DNA of 64,000 nt from Mycobacterium adipatum (GTDB taxonomy: Bacteria; Actinomycetota; Actinomycetes; Mycobacteriales; Mycobacteriaceae). Location of the stretch: positions 5,518,001-5,582,000 of the forward strand of contig NZ_CP015596.1 in NCBI RefSeq assembly GCF_001644575.1. Direction: 5' to 3'. Within the stretch, counting starts at the first letter, position 1. Each line of letters starts with the position of its first letter. Positions 24,783-34,805 of the stretch are shown one piece after another. The notes under the pieces are model-generated. The model was given only the letters and a program-made list of their open reading frames with translations, did no database searches and was not told where the DNA came from. Both the position numbers and the translations under genes were made by a program.

Positions 24783-26472
24783 AGGATGGGATCGGCCGGG
24801 GCTCGCCGGGTTGAGCGATGAGGCGCTCGTCTGCGCGCTGACGGCCGCGACCCAGGATGAGGCCAAAGTGGCTGCCCGGCGGTGGGCGTTGATCGGTGAG
24901 GTGATCGCCCGCCAGTGCGATGGCGAGGACGACGATCACGCTCATCAGGTCATTGATGGGTGGGCGTGGGCGCAGGCCGCGGTGGCCGCGGCCTGCAACC
25001 TGAATCCGCATGCGGCGTCCAAGCAGATGCGCATCGCCCAAGCACTGCGTGACCGGCTGCCCCGCACCGCCGCCCTGCTCGCCGACGGTGTGGTGTCGGC
25101 GACGGTGATCGATGCCATCACCTGGCGCACCCACCTCGTCGAGGACCCCGACGCGCTCGGGTTGATCGACACCGCGATCGCCGCCGAAGCCGGCGAGTAC
25201 GGGACGCATTCGGAAAAGGCGCTGATCGGCGCGGTGGATCTGTGGGTGGAGAAATTCGACCCCGACGCCGTGGTGCGGTCTCGTCGGGCCGCCAAGGACC
25301 TGTATGTGGAGTTCGGCGATAAGGACGACCCGAACGGGGTCGCCTCGTTCTGGGGACGGCTGCGCATCACCGACACGAAGATCCTCGAACAACGCCTCAA
25401 TGCCCTGGCCGACACCGTCTGCTCCAACGATCCCCGCCGCCGCGGGGAACTGCGCGCCGCGGCGCTGGCGGCGTTGGGTGCGGTCGGCCCGGCGCTGGAA
25501 CGCCTGGCATGCGAATGCGGGGATCCCGGGTGTGCGGGCAGCGGGAAAGATCCGCGTGCGGGAGCGGTCGCCATCTACGCGCTCACCGACCACTCGCCCG
25601 CCGCCGGTGAAGACGCCCCGCGGCAAACCAGGCCCGGTGCTGCGGGCACCCCGGACTCCGAGCCCGCCGCGACCGGGGCTGCGCCAGAGAACCAGGAGCA
25701 GACACCGGCCGCAGAGTCCGAACCCGCTGAACCATCCGAGCCTGCCGCGCCGGCTGCCCATACCGAATCGGCTGCCAGCTCCGAGCCCGCTGAGCCTGCG
25801 GCCAGCACCGAACCAGCCGCGCCCGTGGCCGGCGCCCCACCCGCGGCGTGCAATCCCAGTCCGGCGGTGATGCTCGACGGGGCCATCATCCCCGCCCACC
25901 TGCTCGCCGAACTCGTCGCCGGCGGTGCCAAGGTGCAGCCGCTCGCCGAGATTGCTGCCCTGCCCGCCGAACCCCGATACCGGCCGTCGACCGCGCTAAC
26001 CGCGTTCGTTCGGATGCGGGCCATGACGTGTAGCTTCCCCGGCTGTAGCCGGGCTGCGCACCGCTGCGACCTCGACCATCTGCTCCCGTGGCCGGCCGGG
26101 GCGACGCATCCGGGCAATCTCGGACCGCTCTGCCGCCTGCACCATCTGCTCAAGACCTTCGCCGGCTGGACGCCCACCGCCAAACCCGACGGCACCATCC
26201 ACTGGACCGCACCCACCGGGCACACCTACAACAAGGCCCCCGGGGCGGCAATCCTGTTCCCACACTGGAACATCCAGACACCCATCCCGCGAAAACGGGC
26301 GATCACCCTCATCAACGACACCGACCGCGACACCACCGGGCCCCGTCGAAAAGCCATGCCGGTCCGCACCCGCACCCGCGCACAAGACCGCGCCCAACGC
26401 ATCAAAGCCGAACGAGCACGCAACGCCACCGCCCGCGCCCTCACCCACAGCGACAGCGACCCACCCTTCTAA
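24775..26472 (+). CDS. 13E12-repeat family protein (DUF222 with HNH endonuclease domain)
   Basis: 565 aa. The N-terminal DUF222 region (about 1-280) is helical; a low-complexity Pro/Glu/Ala linker (about 285-365, repeats such as SEPAEPSEPAAPAA) follows. The C-terminal HNH domain has zinc-binding Cys pairs and histidines (CSFPGCSRAAHRCDLDHLLPW from 419, then LCRLHHLLKTF). A basic tail ends the protein. The family is repeated in mycobacterial genomes and several M. tuberculosis members are SOS-induced by my recollection; Rv0515 sits at this same place. Start and regulation are fixed by the LexA box around the ATG. Role unproven: DNA nicking during damage response or a domesticated mobile nuclease. 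Confidence 0.9.
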   Translation: MFEGWDRPGLAGLSDEALVCALTAATQDEAKVAARRWALIGEVIARQCDGEDDDHAHQVIDGWAWAQAAVAAACNLNPHAASKQMRIAQALRDRLPRTAALLADGVVSATVIDAITWRTHLVEDPDALGLIDTAIAAEAGEYGTHSEKALIGAVDLWVEKFDPDAVVRSRRAAKDLYVEFGDKDDPNGVASFWGRLRITDTKILEQRLNALADTVCSNDPRRRGELRAAALAALGAVGPALERLACECGDPGCAGSGKDPRAGAVAIYALTDHSPAAGEDAPRQTRPGAAGTPDSEPAATGAAPENQEQTPAAESEPAEPSEPAAPAAHTESAASSEPAEPAASTEPAAPVAGAPPAACNPSPAVMLDGAIIPAHLLAELVAGGAKVQPLAEIAALPAEPRYRPSTALTAFVRMRAMTCSFPGCSRAAHRCDLDHLLPWPAGATHPGNLGPLCRLHHLLKTFAGWTPTAKPDGTIHWTAPTGHTYNKAPGAAILFPHWNIQTPIPRKRAITLINDTDRDTTGPRRKAMPVRTRTRAQDRAQRIKAERARNATARALTHSDSDPPF

Positions 26473-26702
26473 CGGGAGCGGCGCCATCCCGCGATGCCCA
26501 GCACCGCCAGCACACCGGCCGCGGCGAGCAGCACCAGCGCCAGCACCACCAGCGGCGGGTCATAGACCACCGTCGACAGCGAGGGCTGCCCGTCCATGAT
26601 CGGCGGCACCTGCTCCGGGGACCCCGCGGCAAGCCAGCTCGCCACCGCACCGGCCAGCGCCAGGCCGGCTGCCACGAGTTGGACCAGCACGGTGCGTCTC
26701 AC
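26469..26702 (-). CDS. 77-aa two-helix membrane protein
   Basis: Two hydrophobic helices (about residues 5-25 and 49-70) separated by a short Pro-rich outer loop, with basic ends (MRRTV, GWRRSR). The GTG at 26702 overlaps the upstream stop (GTGA). It is the last of four small membrane genes that follow hemB. Its TAG overlaps the TAA of the convergent 13E12 gene by 4 bp. I recall Rv0514 here. Function unknown. Confidence 0.65.
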   Translation of the reverse strand: MRRTVLVQLVAAGLALAGAVASWLAAGSPEQVPPIMDGQPSLSTVVYDPPLVVLALVLLAAAGVLAVLGIAGWRRSR

Positions 26703-27178
26703 GAGGCCGGCTCCCCGACCAACGACTCCAGCGCGGCACGCAGAGTGCGGTGCCTACGTGCCCAGGCCTGCCCGGAGCGGCCGTCGGTGAGTTTCATGCC
26801 GATCCCGGTGCGGCCCCTCGGGATGCCGCTGAGCTCACCGAACGCGCGGTAGGACTGCCACTTCTCGGTCTCGTGACGCTTGGGTTCGGGGTAGATCTTC
26901 ACGATGTCGGCGATGGTGACGAACTCGGTACCTTGGCGCAACGTGGTCGGTGTCAGCTCCACCGACGTGTGGATGCGGGCGGCCTTGATCTGGATCCACA
27001 GGAAGCCGCTGACCAGGATGGTGAACGCCGCGGGCACTCCGAATTGGATGCCGGCACCACCGGACAGCTGGATGAACATCATCGCCGCCCCGGCCGCCGG
27101 ACCTGCGAGCAGCCACCACCAGGTGCCGCCCGGCTCGTGGAACAGCACCTCCTGCTCGGCCGCCTCCCGATCGGTCAC
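26699..27178 (-). CDS. Membrane protein with PH-like cytoplasmic domain
   Basis: 159 aa. After EPGGTWWW come two helices (about 20-37 and 43-62), then a beta-rich soluble domain (RIHTSVELTPTTLRQGTEFVTIADIVKIYPEP...) reminiscent of bacterial PH-like or DUF3093 domains; the family is not certain. The GTG at 27178 overlaps the TGA of the preceding gene (GTGA), which fixes the start against a longer open frame. Part of the hemB-linked membrane gene string. Function unknown. Confidence 0.65.
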   Translation of the reverse strand: MTDREAAEQEVLFHEPGGTWWWLLAGPAAGAAMMFIQLSGGAGIQFGVPAAFTILVSGFLWIQIKAARIHTSVELTPTTLRQGTEFVTIADIVKIYPEPKRHETEKWQSYRAFGELSGIPRGRTGIGMKLTDGRSGQAWARRHRTLRAALESLVGEPAS

Positions 27179-27618
27179 TGCACGTCCAGGAACCAGTCGG
27201 AGGCGGCCGGGCGCATGAACAGCGTCGCGCCGATGGCCACCGGCACCACCCCGAACAGCGCAAGCGGCGTGACGGAGAACGGCGCCAGCAGGGTCAGCAG
27301 GAACACCAGCGCCACCAACACCACCGACAGCCACACCATGGAGCGGCGGTACCGCAGATCCCCGTTGCGAGCGCGGCCGGCCAGGAAGCTCAGCACCACC
27401 CCGGTGATCAGCAGCAGTGCGCTGACACCGCCGCGCATGACGACGATGCTGCGTACCTCGCTGTCGGACAGGTCGGCGGAGAAGGCCTCGCGCGGGGTGC
27501 CGATGGCACTGCTCAACCCGAGCAGACCACCGGCCAGCAGTAACACCGAACCGGCCAGGACCAGCCAGAACGCAATGTTGACGAGGGCCGGACGCGGCGC
27601 GGATGTGGGTTTGGTCAT
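27175..27618 (-). CDS. Four-helix membrane protein, unknown function
   Basis: 147 aa. Helices about 12-34, 63-79, 92-112 and 116-134 alternate with short loops; there are no charged residues within the helices. ATG at 27618, 12 nt after the upstream stop. It belongs to the run of four co-directional small membrane genes after hemB. No family recognised. Confidence 0.65.
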   Translation of the reverse strand: MTKPTSAPRPALVNIAFWLVLAGSVLLLAGGLLGLSSAIGTPREAFSADLSDSEVRSIVVMRGGVSALLLITGVVLSFLAGRARNGDLRYRRSMVWLSVVLVALVFLLTLLAPFSVTPLALFGVVPVAIGATLFMRPAASDWFLDVQ

Positions 27619-27630
27619 AGCCGGGTCAGC

Positions 27631-28065
27631 CTAGCGGGTGAGGTAGTCGTGAGCGTCCTTGCGGTGCAGCAACACCACACCCCCGAGGATTGCTACCGAA
27701 CCGATGATCGTGCACGCGGCGAACCCGAAGGCGGCGGCCTCGGGGCGGTCCACGGTGAACAGGCTGGAGACCGAATACACCACCGCGGTCAGCCCGCCGG
27801 CGGTCAGCAGCGTGCGCGCCCAGCGATAGCCCAGCCGCATCAGCACCGCGAAGGTCGCGACAACGGCGACGGTCACCACGAGGAAGAGACCCAAGACGGC
27901 ATAGACATAGGGCCCGGCCGCCGGCAGCCGCGCGGTGGCCAGATCGATGACGTACCCGATCACCATGAGCGGCAAGGCGGTGATCCACAGCCAGAACCCG
28001 GTGTCGACATCTTCGGGGCGGCCGCCGGGAAGCTTCGCGGGGCCTGCGGTCGACGGCTCGGTCAC
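27631..28065 (-). CDS. Four-helix membrane protein after hemB
   Basis: 144 aa from GTG 28065, which overlaps the hemB stop as GTGA like most junctions here; an ATG at 28074 would give three more residues. Helices about 25-42, 52-75, 84-101 and 111-131. An N-terminal polar stretch (about 20 aa) precedes the first helix. Conserved as a membrane gene after hemB in mycobacteria (Rv0513 position as I recall), function unknown. Confidence 0.65.
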   Translation of the reverse strand: MTEPSTAGPAKLPGGRPEDVDTGFWLWITALPLMVIGYVIDLATARLPAAGPYVYAVLGLFLVVTVAVVATFAVLMRLGYRWARTLLTAGGLTAVVYSVSSLFTVDRPEAAAFGFAACTIIGSVAILGGVVLLHRKDAHDYLTR

Positions 28066-29033
28066 GCCAGCCATCCGGCAGCCTCGGCCGCCCAGTAGGT
28101 CAACACGATATCGGCGCCGGCCCGCCGGATGCTGATCAACGATTCCAGCGCCGATGCCCGCAGGTCGATCCAGCCGTTGGCGGCCGCGGCGCTGATCATC
28201 GAGTACTCCCCCGAGATCTGGTAGGCGGCCACCGGTACCGGCGAGATGTCTGCGGCCGCTGCCACCACATCGAGATAGCTCATCGCGGGCTTGACCATCA
28301 CCATGTCCGCGCCCTCGTCGATGTCGAGCTGGATCTCGTGCACGGCCTCACGGGCATTGCCCGGATCCTGTTGATAGGTGCGCCGATCGCCGGACAGGCT
28401 GGAGCCCACGGCCTCCCGGAACGGGCCGTAGAACGCCGAGGCGAACTTCGCCGCGTAGGCCAGGATCGCGACATCCTCATGTCCGGCCGCGTCCAGGCCG
28501 TCCCGGATGGCTGCCACCTGACCATCCATCATCCCGCTCGGACCGACCACATGTGCGCCCGAATGTGCCTGAGCCACCGCAAGTTTCACATACTGCTCAT
28601 TGGTCGCATCGTTGTCGACGCGGCCGTGCGCGTCCAGCACGCCGCAGTGCCCGTGATCGGTGAACTCGTCGAGGCAGGTGTCGGCCATCAGAACGGTGGC
28701 ATCACCCACATCGGCGGCCAGGTCCCGCAGCGCAACATTGAGAATGCCGTCCATGTCCAGACCGGCGCTACCGGCGGCGTCCTTGGATTCCTCGCGGGGC
28801 ACACCGAACAGCATCAGCCCGCCCACCCCGGCGGCTACCGCGTCGGCGGCGGCTCGGCGCAACGAATCCCGGGTGTGCTGCACGACGCCCGGCATCGAGG
28901 TGATGGGCCGCGGCTCGGAAAGCCCGTCCGCGACGAACATCGGCAACACCAGATGCCGTGGCTCCAGCGAGGTCTGCGCGACCAGTCGGCGCATCGCCGG
29001 CGTGGAGCGCAGCCTACGGGGACGGATCCGCAT
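28062..29033 (-). CDS. hemB: Delta-aminolevulinic acid dehydratase (porphobilinogen synthase)
   Basis: 323 aa. Two Schiff-base lysines: Lys196 in YAAKFASAFYGPF and Lys248 in MVMVKPAMSYLD. Metal-site segment DTCLDEFTDHGHCG has Cys120, Asp122 and Cys130, so only two of the three zinc cysteines of the Zn-type enzyme are present, an intermediate between Zn and Mg types. It joins two aminolevulinate molecules to porphobilinogen. It follows hemD by 31 bp that contain a copy of the GAGCGAxGCGA intergenic repeat. Confidence 0.96.
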   Translation of the reverse strand: MRIRPRRLRSTPAMRRLVAQTSLEPRHLVLPMFVADGLSEPRPITSMPGVVQHTRDSLRRAAADAVAAGVGGLMLFGVPREESKDAAGSAGLDMDGILNVALRDLAADVGDATVLMADTCLDEFTDHGHCGVLDAHGRVDNDATNEQYVKLAVAQAHSGAHVVGPSGMMDGQVAAIRDGLDAAGHEDVAILAYAAKFASAFYGPFREAVGSSLSGDRRTYQQDPGNAREAVHEIQLDIDEGADMVMVKPAMSYLDVVAAAADISPVPVAAYQISGEYSMISAAAANGWIDLRASALESLISIRRAGADIVLTYWAAEAAGWLA

Positions 29034-29036
29034 CTA

Positions 29037-29062
29037 TTCTTCGCCTCGCATCGCTCGCCCGG
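29037..29062. repeat. GAGCGAAGCGAC-type intergenic repeat, variant copy (hemD-hemB)
   Basis: The plus strand reads cttcgcctcgcatcgctcgc, a diverged copy of the cttcccgtcgcttcgctcgc element seen upstream of hemA and, inverted, between proC and the thioesterase gene. It fills almost the whole hemD-hemB gap. It may act as a folded spacer in the hem transcript. Confidence 0.45.
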
Positions 29063-29064
29063 GT

Positions 29065-30732
29065 CTAGCGCCGGCGGCTCTTCTTGCGCGGCGGGGGCAG
29101 TGCGCCCTCGGCCCGCAGTCGCGCAGCATGCTCGGCGAGCGCCTCGACCAGCGGCCCGACCGCGGCCGTCTCCGGCTGCACATCGACGCGCAGGCCGAAT
29201 TCCACGGCCGTTTCCGCCGTCTTGGGACCGATGCACGCGACGATGGTCCGTGCGTGCGGCTTCCCCGCGATACCGACCAGGTTGCGCACCGTGGAGCTCG
29301 AGGTGAAGCAGACCGCGTCGAATCCGCCGGTCTTGATCATCTCGCGGGTATGCGCCGGCGGCGGTGCGGCCCGAACGGTGCGGTAGGCGGTGACATCCTC
29401 GATTTCCCAACCACGTTCACGCAGGCCCTCGGCCAGCGTCTCGGTCGCGATATCGGCGCGCGGCAGCAGCACGCGGTTCACCGGATCGAAAATCTCGTCA
29501 TAGGGCGGGAACTCGTCGAGCAGGCCGAGCGAGGACTGCTCACCGGTGGGCACCAGCTCCGGATTGATACCGAAGGCGCGGACCCGGTCGGCGGTTGCCT
29601 GACCGACGCAGGCGATCTTCACGCCGGAGAATGCGCGCGCGTCCAAGCCGAACTCGTTGAACTTCTCCCACACCGCACGCACCGCGTTGGTCGAGGTGAA
29701 CACCACCCACTGGAACCGGCCGTCCACCAAACCCTTTACGGCCCTTTCCATCTGGGCAGGGCTGCGCGGGGGCTCGACGGCGATGGTGGGCACCTCGACG
29801 GGCAGTGCGCCGTGGGTGACCAGGCGATCGCTCATCTCGCCGGCCTGATCCTTGGTGCGCGGCACCAGCACGGTCCAGCCGTACAGCGCGCGGCTCTCCC
29901 ACCAGTTCAGCTTGGCCCGGTTGGCAACGGTCTTGCCGATCGTCACCACCAACGGACCCGCCAGCGGACCGGGGGTACCGCCGGTGGACTCGGCCGCGGT
30001 CAGAATGGCCTTGTCCCCCAGGCCGGACAGCGTGGTCTCCACCGAATGCTGCTGGCAGGTGGTGCCGTGCGCGGTGACGACGGCGGGAGTGTTCTCGGCC
30101 AGGCCGAACTCCACCAGGGTGCGCGCCGCGTCGGCCAGATGCGAGGCGGTGGCGTGCAGGATCAGCGGCCCGGGTGCGGCGGCCAGCGCGGCCCAGTCCA
30201 CGTTCGGGTCACGGACATCGGCCACCGTGTGCGAGGACCCCAGCGGCAGGCCGGCATAGGTCGGCACGGCCGTGGTATCCGGCAGCCCGGGCACGATCTC
30301 GAAGTTCAGGTGGGTTCGCGCCAGCGTGTTGACCTCGGTGATGACCGCGTCGACCGACAGCGGATCGCCCGCCACCAGCCGAACCACGTCCACACCGTGG
30401 CGAGCCTCGGCGGCCAGCGTCTTGGCGACCTCGGCCGGGTCGCCCAGCGCGGGACGCACATCGGCGCCACCGGGCAGCACCGCGGGCGCCTCGCCGCCAT
30501 CGGAGTCCGACGCGGGAGCGTGCGGTGCGGGCCCGGAGGTGGGCGGCAACTCGGAACCGACCAGCGCCAGCACCGCCTCGGGTACATCGGGGTCGGTGAA
30601 CACCGTCGCGGCGTTGGCGAGTACCGTCCGCGCACGTGTCGTCAGCAGGCCTGGATCGCCCGGGCCGGAGCCTACGAACGTGATACGGCCGGGCCGGATC
30701 TTTCGGCCCCGGCTACCTGCGTGCCCAGTCAT
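29065..30732 (-). CDS. hemD: Uroporphyrinogen-III methyltransferase / synthase fusion
   Basis: 555 aa. The N-terminal half (about 15-265) is a SUMT/CobA methyltransferase: [25 protein letters not shown] (the VxRLKxGDP motif in altered form) and [20 protein letters not shown]. The C-terminal half (about 285-540) is uroporphyrinogen-III synthase: [50 protein letters not shown]. The protein closes the tetrapyrrole ring and may methylate it toward sirohaem or cobalamin. An Asp/Pro insertion (about 70-95) enlarges the methyltransferase. ATG overlaps the hemC stop (ATGA). The basic tail RKKSRRR is typical. Confidence 0.92.
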   Translation of the reverse strand: MTGHAGSRGRKIRPGRITFVGSGPGDPGLLTTRARTVLANAATVFTDPDVPEAVLALVGSELPPTSGPAPHAPASDSDGGEAPAVLPGGADVRPALGDPAEVAKTLAAEARHGVDVVRLVAGDPLSVDAVITEVNTLARTHLNFEIVPGLPDTTAVPTYAGLPLGSSHTVADVRDPNVDWAALAAAPGPLILHATASHLADAARTLVEFGLAENTPAVVTAHGTTCQQHSVETTLSGLGDKAILTAAESTGGTPGPLAGPLVVTIGKTVANRAKLNWWESRALYGWTVLVPRTKDQAGEMSDRLVTHGALPVEVPTIAVEPPRSPAQMERAVKGLVDGRFQWVVFTSTNAVRAVWEKFNEFGLDARAFSGVKIACVGQATADRVRAFGINPELVPTGEQSSLGLLDEFPPYDEIFDPVNRVLLPRADIATETLAEGLRERGWEIEDVTAYRTVRAAPPPAHTREMIKTGGFDAVCFTSSSTVRNLVGIAGKPHARTIVACIGPKTAETAVEFGLRVDVQPETAAVGPLVEALAEHAARLRAEGALPPPRKKSRRR

Positions 30733-31664
30733 CTGTCACTCCCAGCATCTGCCAACACGTCGCGCGCACCCAGTTCGAACAGCTCCGCGGCCACCGAGAG
30801 CCCTAGCTCCCGTGCCCGTTCCGGAGTCCCGATACCGGACGCACGGATCACGTCGGATCCGTCCAGCGCCGCCACGCAGGCGCGCAACGACAGCTCTTCG
30901 AAGACCCGGCCGTCCTCATCGATGGACTCGACCACCTCAGCGATGGCACCCACCGGCGCGGAACAGCCCGCCTCCAGTTCGGCGAGCAGGACACGTTCGG
31001 CGGTGACCGCGGCTCGAGTGTCGGCGTCATCCAACTCCGCCAGCACCGCGACAAGCGCACTGTCCCCGGCGCGACACTCCACTGCCAAAGCCCCCTGAGC
31101 CGGTGCCGGCAACATCTGCACCGGTTCGAGCGACTCGGTGACAGCGTCGAGTCGTCCGATGCGTGCAAGACCCGCCCGGGCGACGACGACTCCGTCGAGA
31201 TCACCGCTACTTACCCTGTTCAACCTGGTGTCTAGGTTGCCTCGTAGGGGGCGAATTTCCAAACCGAGACCCAGTGCTCTAAGCTGCGCGGCCCGTCGCG
31301 GGCTCGACGTGCCGATCGTGGACCCGGCCGGCAACTCCCCCAGCACCATGCCGTCACGGGCCACCAGTGCATCCCTGGCGTCCTCACGGGGCGGGATGGC
31401 GGCGATGGCGAACCTCGGGTCCGCGGCGGTCGGCAAATCCTTGTAGGAGTGCACGGCCATGTCGACGACGCCGTCGAGCACGGCCTCGCGCAGGGCCGCG
31501 GTGAAGACTCCGACACCGATCTCGGCGATGGGTGCGCTGGATTGGTCCCCGGCCGTGGCGATGATGACCAACTCTGCCGGATGGCCGTTGGCGATCAGGG
31601 CGTCACGAATCAAACCGGCCTGAGTCGTCGCGAGCAGGCTGCCCCGGGTGCCGATCCGGATCAC
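30729..31664 (-). CDS. hemC: Hydroxymethylbilane synthase (porphobilinogen deaminase)
   Basis: 311 aa. Starts with [11 protein letters not shown]; the dipyrromethane cofactor is attached to Cys234 in [11 protein letters not shown]. Substrate arginines lie in [12 protein letters not shown] and [11 protein letters not shown], and VHSYKDLPT carries the catalytic Asp. It polymerises four porphobilinogens into hydroxymethylbilane. GTG 31664 overlaps the hemA stop (GTGA), so hemA-hemC-hemD are translationally coupled. Confidence 0.96.
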   Translation of the reverse strand: MIRIGTRGSLLATTQAGLIRDALIANGHPAELVIIATAGDQSSAPIAEIGVGVFTAALREAVLDGVVDMAVHSYKDLPTAADPRFAIAAIPPREDARDALVARDGMVLGELPAGSTIGTSSPRRAAQLRALGLGLEIRPLRGNLDTRLNRVSSGDLDGVVVARAGLARIGRLDAVTESLEPVQMLPAPAQGALAVECRAGDSALVAVLAELDDADTRAAVTAERVLLAELEAGCSAPVGAIAEVVESIDEDGRVFEELSLRACVAALDGSDVIRASGIGTPERARELGLSVAAELFELGARDVLADAGSDR

Positions 31665-33007
31665 TCGGGCTTGTCGTTATCTGTTGTGATCAAAGGCAAT
31701 TCGCCACCGGAGACGGCGTCGACGGCCTGCGGGTCGAGTTCGAAGAGTTCGCGCAGCGCCTCGGCGTAGCTGTCTCCGCCGGGGGCACCGGCCAGCTGCT
31801 TCACCCGCACCGTGGGAGCGTGCAGCAGCTTGTCGACGACGCGACGGACCGTGCGGGCCACCTCGTCGCGGTGGGTGGAGTCCAGCCCGGGCAGCCGGTT
31901 GTCCAGGCGCAGCAACTCGGCCTCGACCACATCGGCGGCGCGCTGGCGCAGGGCCGTCACGGTCGGCGTCACCTCGGCCATCCGCTGCCCGGTCAGGTAG
32001 TTGGCCACCTCGGCGGCCACGATCGCGCGGGCGGCGTCGGCATCGGAGGTGGCCGCGCGGGCGGCGGGCTCACGCTGGATGCGGTCCATATCGATGACGT
32101 GCACGCCGGGCAGGCCGGCCACCGCGAGATCGATATCGCGCGGCATGCCCAGGTCGCACATCACCAACGGCCGGTCGCCGTCCCGCGCCGCCAGACCGTG
32201 GTGCACATCGGCCAGCGACATCACCGGACGCACCGCACCGGTGCTGCTGACCACCACATCGGCGGTGGCCAGCACCGCCGAAATGTCGTCGAGCAGGTGG
32301 GCGTGCGCGTCGACGCCCAGTTCGGTGATGTTCTCGGCAAGCCGGACGGCCCGGGGCAGCGAGCGGTTGACCACCTCGACGCGCTCGACGCCGGCGCGAA
32401 CCAGGTGCTTGGCGGCCAGCGCGCCCATGGCACCGGCACCGACCACGACCGCGGTCTTACCGACCAGGCCCTGATCGAGGCGCTTCTGCGCCATGTCCAG
32501 CGAGACGGACACCACCGACGCGCCCGCGGAATCGATACCGGTCTCGGTGTGCACCCGCTTGCCGACGCTCAGCGCCCGCTGGGCCAGTTCATGCAGGGTG
32601 CGTCCGACGGTGTGGTTGGCCTCGGCCGAGGCGTAGGCACGCCGAACCTGGCCGAGCACCTGCTGCTCGCCCATGACCACCGAATCCAGCCCGCTGGTGA
32701 CGGCGAAGAGATGCTCGACGGCGGCTTCCGCATAACGCACATAGGCGTACTTGGTGAGATCGCCCAGACCCATACCGGAATGCTCGGAAAGCACCTGACC
32801 GATGACCGACAGGCCGCCGTGGAAGGCCTCGACCACGGCGTACACCTCGACCCGGTTGCAGGTCGAGAGCACCATGGCCTCGGTGACCAGCGAGGACTGC
32901 AGCACCTCGTCGATGATCTTGGCCTGATCGGATTCGTCAGTGCTCAGTTGCTCCAGAACGGACACCGGCGCACTGCGATGCGAAACCCCGAATAGCAGCA
33001 CGCTCAC
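31661..33007 (-). CDS. hemA: Glutamyl-tRNA reductase
   Basis: 448 aa. The N-terminal catalytic domain has Cys50 ([11 protein letters not shown]), which forms the thioester with glutamate, and GVSHRSAPV at the start. A Rossmann NADPH domain ([17 protein letters not shown]) and a helical dimerisation domain follow. It commits glutamyl-tRNA to tetrapyrrole synthesis and is the likely control point of the hem operon. GTG start. The 114-bp gap upstream holds two copies of the GAGCGAAGCGAC repeat and probably the hem promoter. Confidence 0.96.
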   Translation of the reverse strand: MSVLLFGVSHRSAPVSVLEQLSTDESDQAKIIDEVLQSSLVTEAMVLSTCNRVEVYAVVEAFHGGLSVIGQVLSEHSGMGLGDLTKYAYVRYAEAAVEHLFAVTSGLDSVVMGEQQVLGQVRRAYASAEANHTVGRTLHELAQRALSVGKRVHTETGIDSAGASVVSVSLDMAQKRLDQGLVGKTAVVVGAGAMGALAAKHLVRAGVERVEVVNRSLPRAVRLAENITELGVDAHAHLLDDISAVLATADVVVSSTGAVRPVMSLADVHHGLAARDGDRPLVMCDLGMPRDIDLAVAGLPGVHVIDMDRIQREPAARAATSDADAARAIVAAEVANYLTGQRMAEVTPTVTALRQRAADVVEAELLRLDNRLPGLDSTHRDEVARTVRRVVDKLLHAPTVRVKQLAGAPGGDSYAEALRELFELDPQAVDAVSGGELPLITTDNDKPE

Positions 33008-33026
33008 GGCATCATCACCTTCGACA

Positions 33027-33083
33027 CTTCCCGTCGCTTCGCTCGCCCAGGACGGCTATTTCCGTCGCTCCGATCGCCCCGGT
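33027..33083. repeat. GAGCGAAGCGAC repeat pair upstream of hemA
   Basis: On the plus strand cttcccgtcgcttcgctcgc (33027-33046, then ccagg) is followed by a diverged copy, tttccgtcgctccgatcgcc (33060-33079). The minus-strand reading is GGGCGAGCGAAGCGACGGG, the sequence that occurs twice in tandem at 38409-38469. The pair sits in the untranslated region between the glutaredoxin-like gene and hemA. Confidence 0.6.
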
Positions 33084-33121
33084 CAGGGTCCAAAGTAGCC
33101 GTTCACCAGCGCGCTACCAAA

Positions 33122-33373
33122 TTAACTGACATCCGCGCGCAACCGGGGTTCGTCGACCTCCCAGTAGCTGTGTTCGGCGCCGTCGAGCAGCACCACCGGC
33201 AGCCGGTCTCCGTACTCGGCGCGCAGAGCGGGCTGCCCGGCGGCAGCCGCCGCGTCGACGTCGGTCGTGCTCAGCGCGAAGCCGAGTTCGTCGGCTAGCG
33301 CGGCCAGCGTCTCGGCCGCGCGGGCACACATGCTGCAGCCGGCTCGTGTGAGCAACACCACCTGATGGTCCAC
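33122..33373 (-). CDS. Glutaredoxin-like / DUF836 thioredoxin-fold protein
   Basis: 83 aa. VVLLTRAGCSMCARAAETLAAL holds a CXXC redox pair (Cys13/Cys16) in the glutaredoxin position, followed by DVDAAAAAGQPALRAEYGDRLPVVLLDG with the cis-Pro typical of the fold. The short size and ending match DUF836 proteins. It starts with GTG and is divergent from the serB-like gene. Its place before hemA is conserved as I recall (Rv0508). Partner unknown; mycobacteria use mycothiol instead of glutathione, so it may be a mycoredoxin relative. Confidence 0.8.
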   Translation of the reverse strand: MDHQVVLLTRAGCSMCARAAETLAALADELGFALSTTDVDAAAAAGQPALRAEYGDRLPVVLLDGAEHSYWEVDEPRLRADVS

Positions 33374-33411
33374 ACATCCAGTATCGCCCCTGCGTGACTT
33401 AGGGTTGAGAG

Positions 33412-34212
33412 GTGTCCGAGACGCCCCCGCCGCCGCCGCCGGACCTGACCGCGGCCGCGTTCTTCGACGTCGACAACACGCTGGTGCACGGGTCCTCGCT
33501 GGTGCACTTCGCCCGCGGACTGGCTGCCCGCAAGTACTTCACCTACGGCGACATCCTCGGAATCGTCTACGCGCAGGCCAAGTTTCAGTTCACCGGCAAG
33601 GAGAACAGCGACGACGTCGCCGAGGGCAAGCAGAAGGCGCTCGCGTTCATCGAGGGCCGCTCCACCGCCGAACTGGTCGAGCTCGGTGAACAGATCTACG
33701 ACGAGATCATCGCCGACAAGATCTGGCCGGGCACCCGGGCGCTGGCCCAGATGCACCTCGACGCCGGCCAGCAGGTGTGGCTGGTGACCGCCACCCCGTT
33801 CGAGCTCGCCGACACCATCGCCCGGCGCCTCGGCCTGACCGGGGCGTTGGGCACCATCGCCGAGTCGGTCGACGGTGTGTTCACCGGCCGGCTGGTCGGC
33901 GACATCCTGCACGGGGCGGGCAAGGCGCATGCGGTCCGGTCGCTGGCCATCCGCGAGGGCCTCAACCTGCGCCGATGCACCGCATACTCGGACAGCTTCA
34001 ACGATGTGCCGATGTTGTCACTGGTCGGCACCGCGGTGGCGATCAATCCGGATGCCGCGCTGCGCGATGTCGCGCGCGAGCGCGGGTGGGAGATCCGCGA
34101 CTTCCGTACCGCGCGCAGGGCGGCCCGGATCGGGGTCCCGTCGGCGCTGGCACTGGGCGCGGTGGGCGGTGCGCTGGCCGCGGTGGCCTCTCGCCGCGAC
34201 GGGGGCGGCTGA
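33412..34212 (+). CDS. serB1: HAD-IB family phosphatase (SerB-like)
   Basis: 266 aa. The HAD motif I is [13 protein letters not shown] with nucleophile Asp19 and Asp21; motif [12 protein letters not shown]; motifs III/IV in GKAHAVRSL and [18 protein letters not shown]-terminal hydrophobic segment (about 243-257) may anchor it to the membrane. Annotated SerB1 in M. tuberculosis by memory (Rv0505c), but phosphoserine specificity is uncertain; related HAD-IB enzymes act on lysophospholipid phosphates. TAGGGT (33400-33405) ends 6 nt before the GTG at 33412, so the mRNA looks leaderless. Confidence 0.82.
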   Translation: MSETPPPPPPDLTAAAFFDVDNTLVHGSSLVHFARGLAARKYFTYGDILGIVYAQAKFQFTGKENSDDVAEGKQKALAFIEGRSTAELVELGEQIYDEIIADKIWPGTRALAQMHLDAGQQVWLVTATPFELADTIARRLGLTGALGTIAESVDGVFTGRLVGDILHGAGKAHAVRSLAIREGLNLRRCTAYSDSFNDVPMLSLVGTAVAINPDAALRDVARERGWEIRDFRTARRAARIGVPSALALGAVGGALAAVASRRDGGG

Positions 34213-34238
34213 CCCTCGCGCTGATAGGCTGACCCGCC

Positions 34239-34769
34239 ATGGGAATCGCAGATGAAATCGTCGGAACCCACTTCCGCTACCCCGACTATTTCGAGGTCGG
34301 CCGGGAGAAGGTCCGCGAGTTCGCGAACGCGGTGCAGGACGAGCATCCCGCGCATCACTCCGAAGAGGGCGCCGCCGAGCACGGGCACGACGCCATCATC
34401 GCGTCCCTGACGTTCATCGCGGTGGCCGGCCGGCGTGTCCAGTTGGAGATCTTCAACCAGTTCGATGTGCCGGTGAACATGGAGCGCGTGCTGCACCGCG
34501 ACCAGAAGCTGATCTTCCACCGCCCCATCAAGGTCGGCGACAAGCTGTGGTTCGACTCGTATCTGGACTCCGTCATCGAATCGCACGGCGCCATCCTCAC
34601 CGAGGTGCGCGGCGAGGTCACCGATGACGACGGAAACCCGGTGATGACCACGGTCGTCACCATTCTGGGCGAAGCCGAGCACGAGGGCGAAGCCGATGAG
34701 GTGACCGCGCAGATCGCAGCGGCCCGTGATGCCGCGATCGCGAAGATGGTCGCCGGCCAGAACGCCTGA
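34239..34769 (+). CDS. MaoC-like dehydratase, HadA/HadC type (UPF0336)
   Basis: 176 aa hot-dog domain. The start [32 protein letters not shown] and the segment [33 protein letters not shown] match the non-catalytic HadA/HadC subunits that pair with HadB in mycolic acid elongation; the hydratase-2 catalytic D-x4-H is not visible. No hadB is adjacent, so this is a lone paralogue (Rv0504c type as I recall). TAGGCT (34225-34230) lies 8 nt before the ATG, suggesting a separate leaderless promoter. Confidence 0.82.
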   Translation: MGIADEIVGTHFRYPDYFEVGREKVREFANAVQDEHPAHHSEEGAAEHGHDAIIASLTFIAVAGRRVQLEIFNQFDVPVNMERVLHRDQKLIFHRPIKVGDKLWFDSYLDSVIESHGAILTEVRGEVTDDDGNPVMTTVVTILGEAEHEGEADEVTAQIAAARDAAIAKMVAGQNA

Positions 34770-34805
34770 TTGCGGCGCCGAAATCGGCGTTTTCGCGGCG
34801 AGAAA

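Noticed and set aside
24775..26472. Insertion sequence or intein
   Set aside because: HNH domain and repeated family suggested mobility, but no terminal repeats, target duplication or host-gene interruption was seen.
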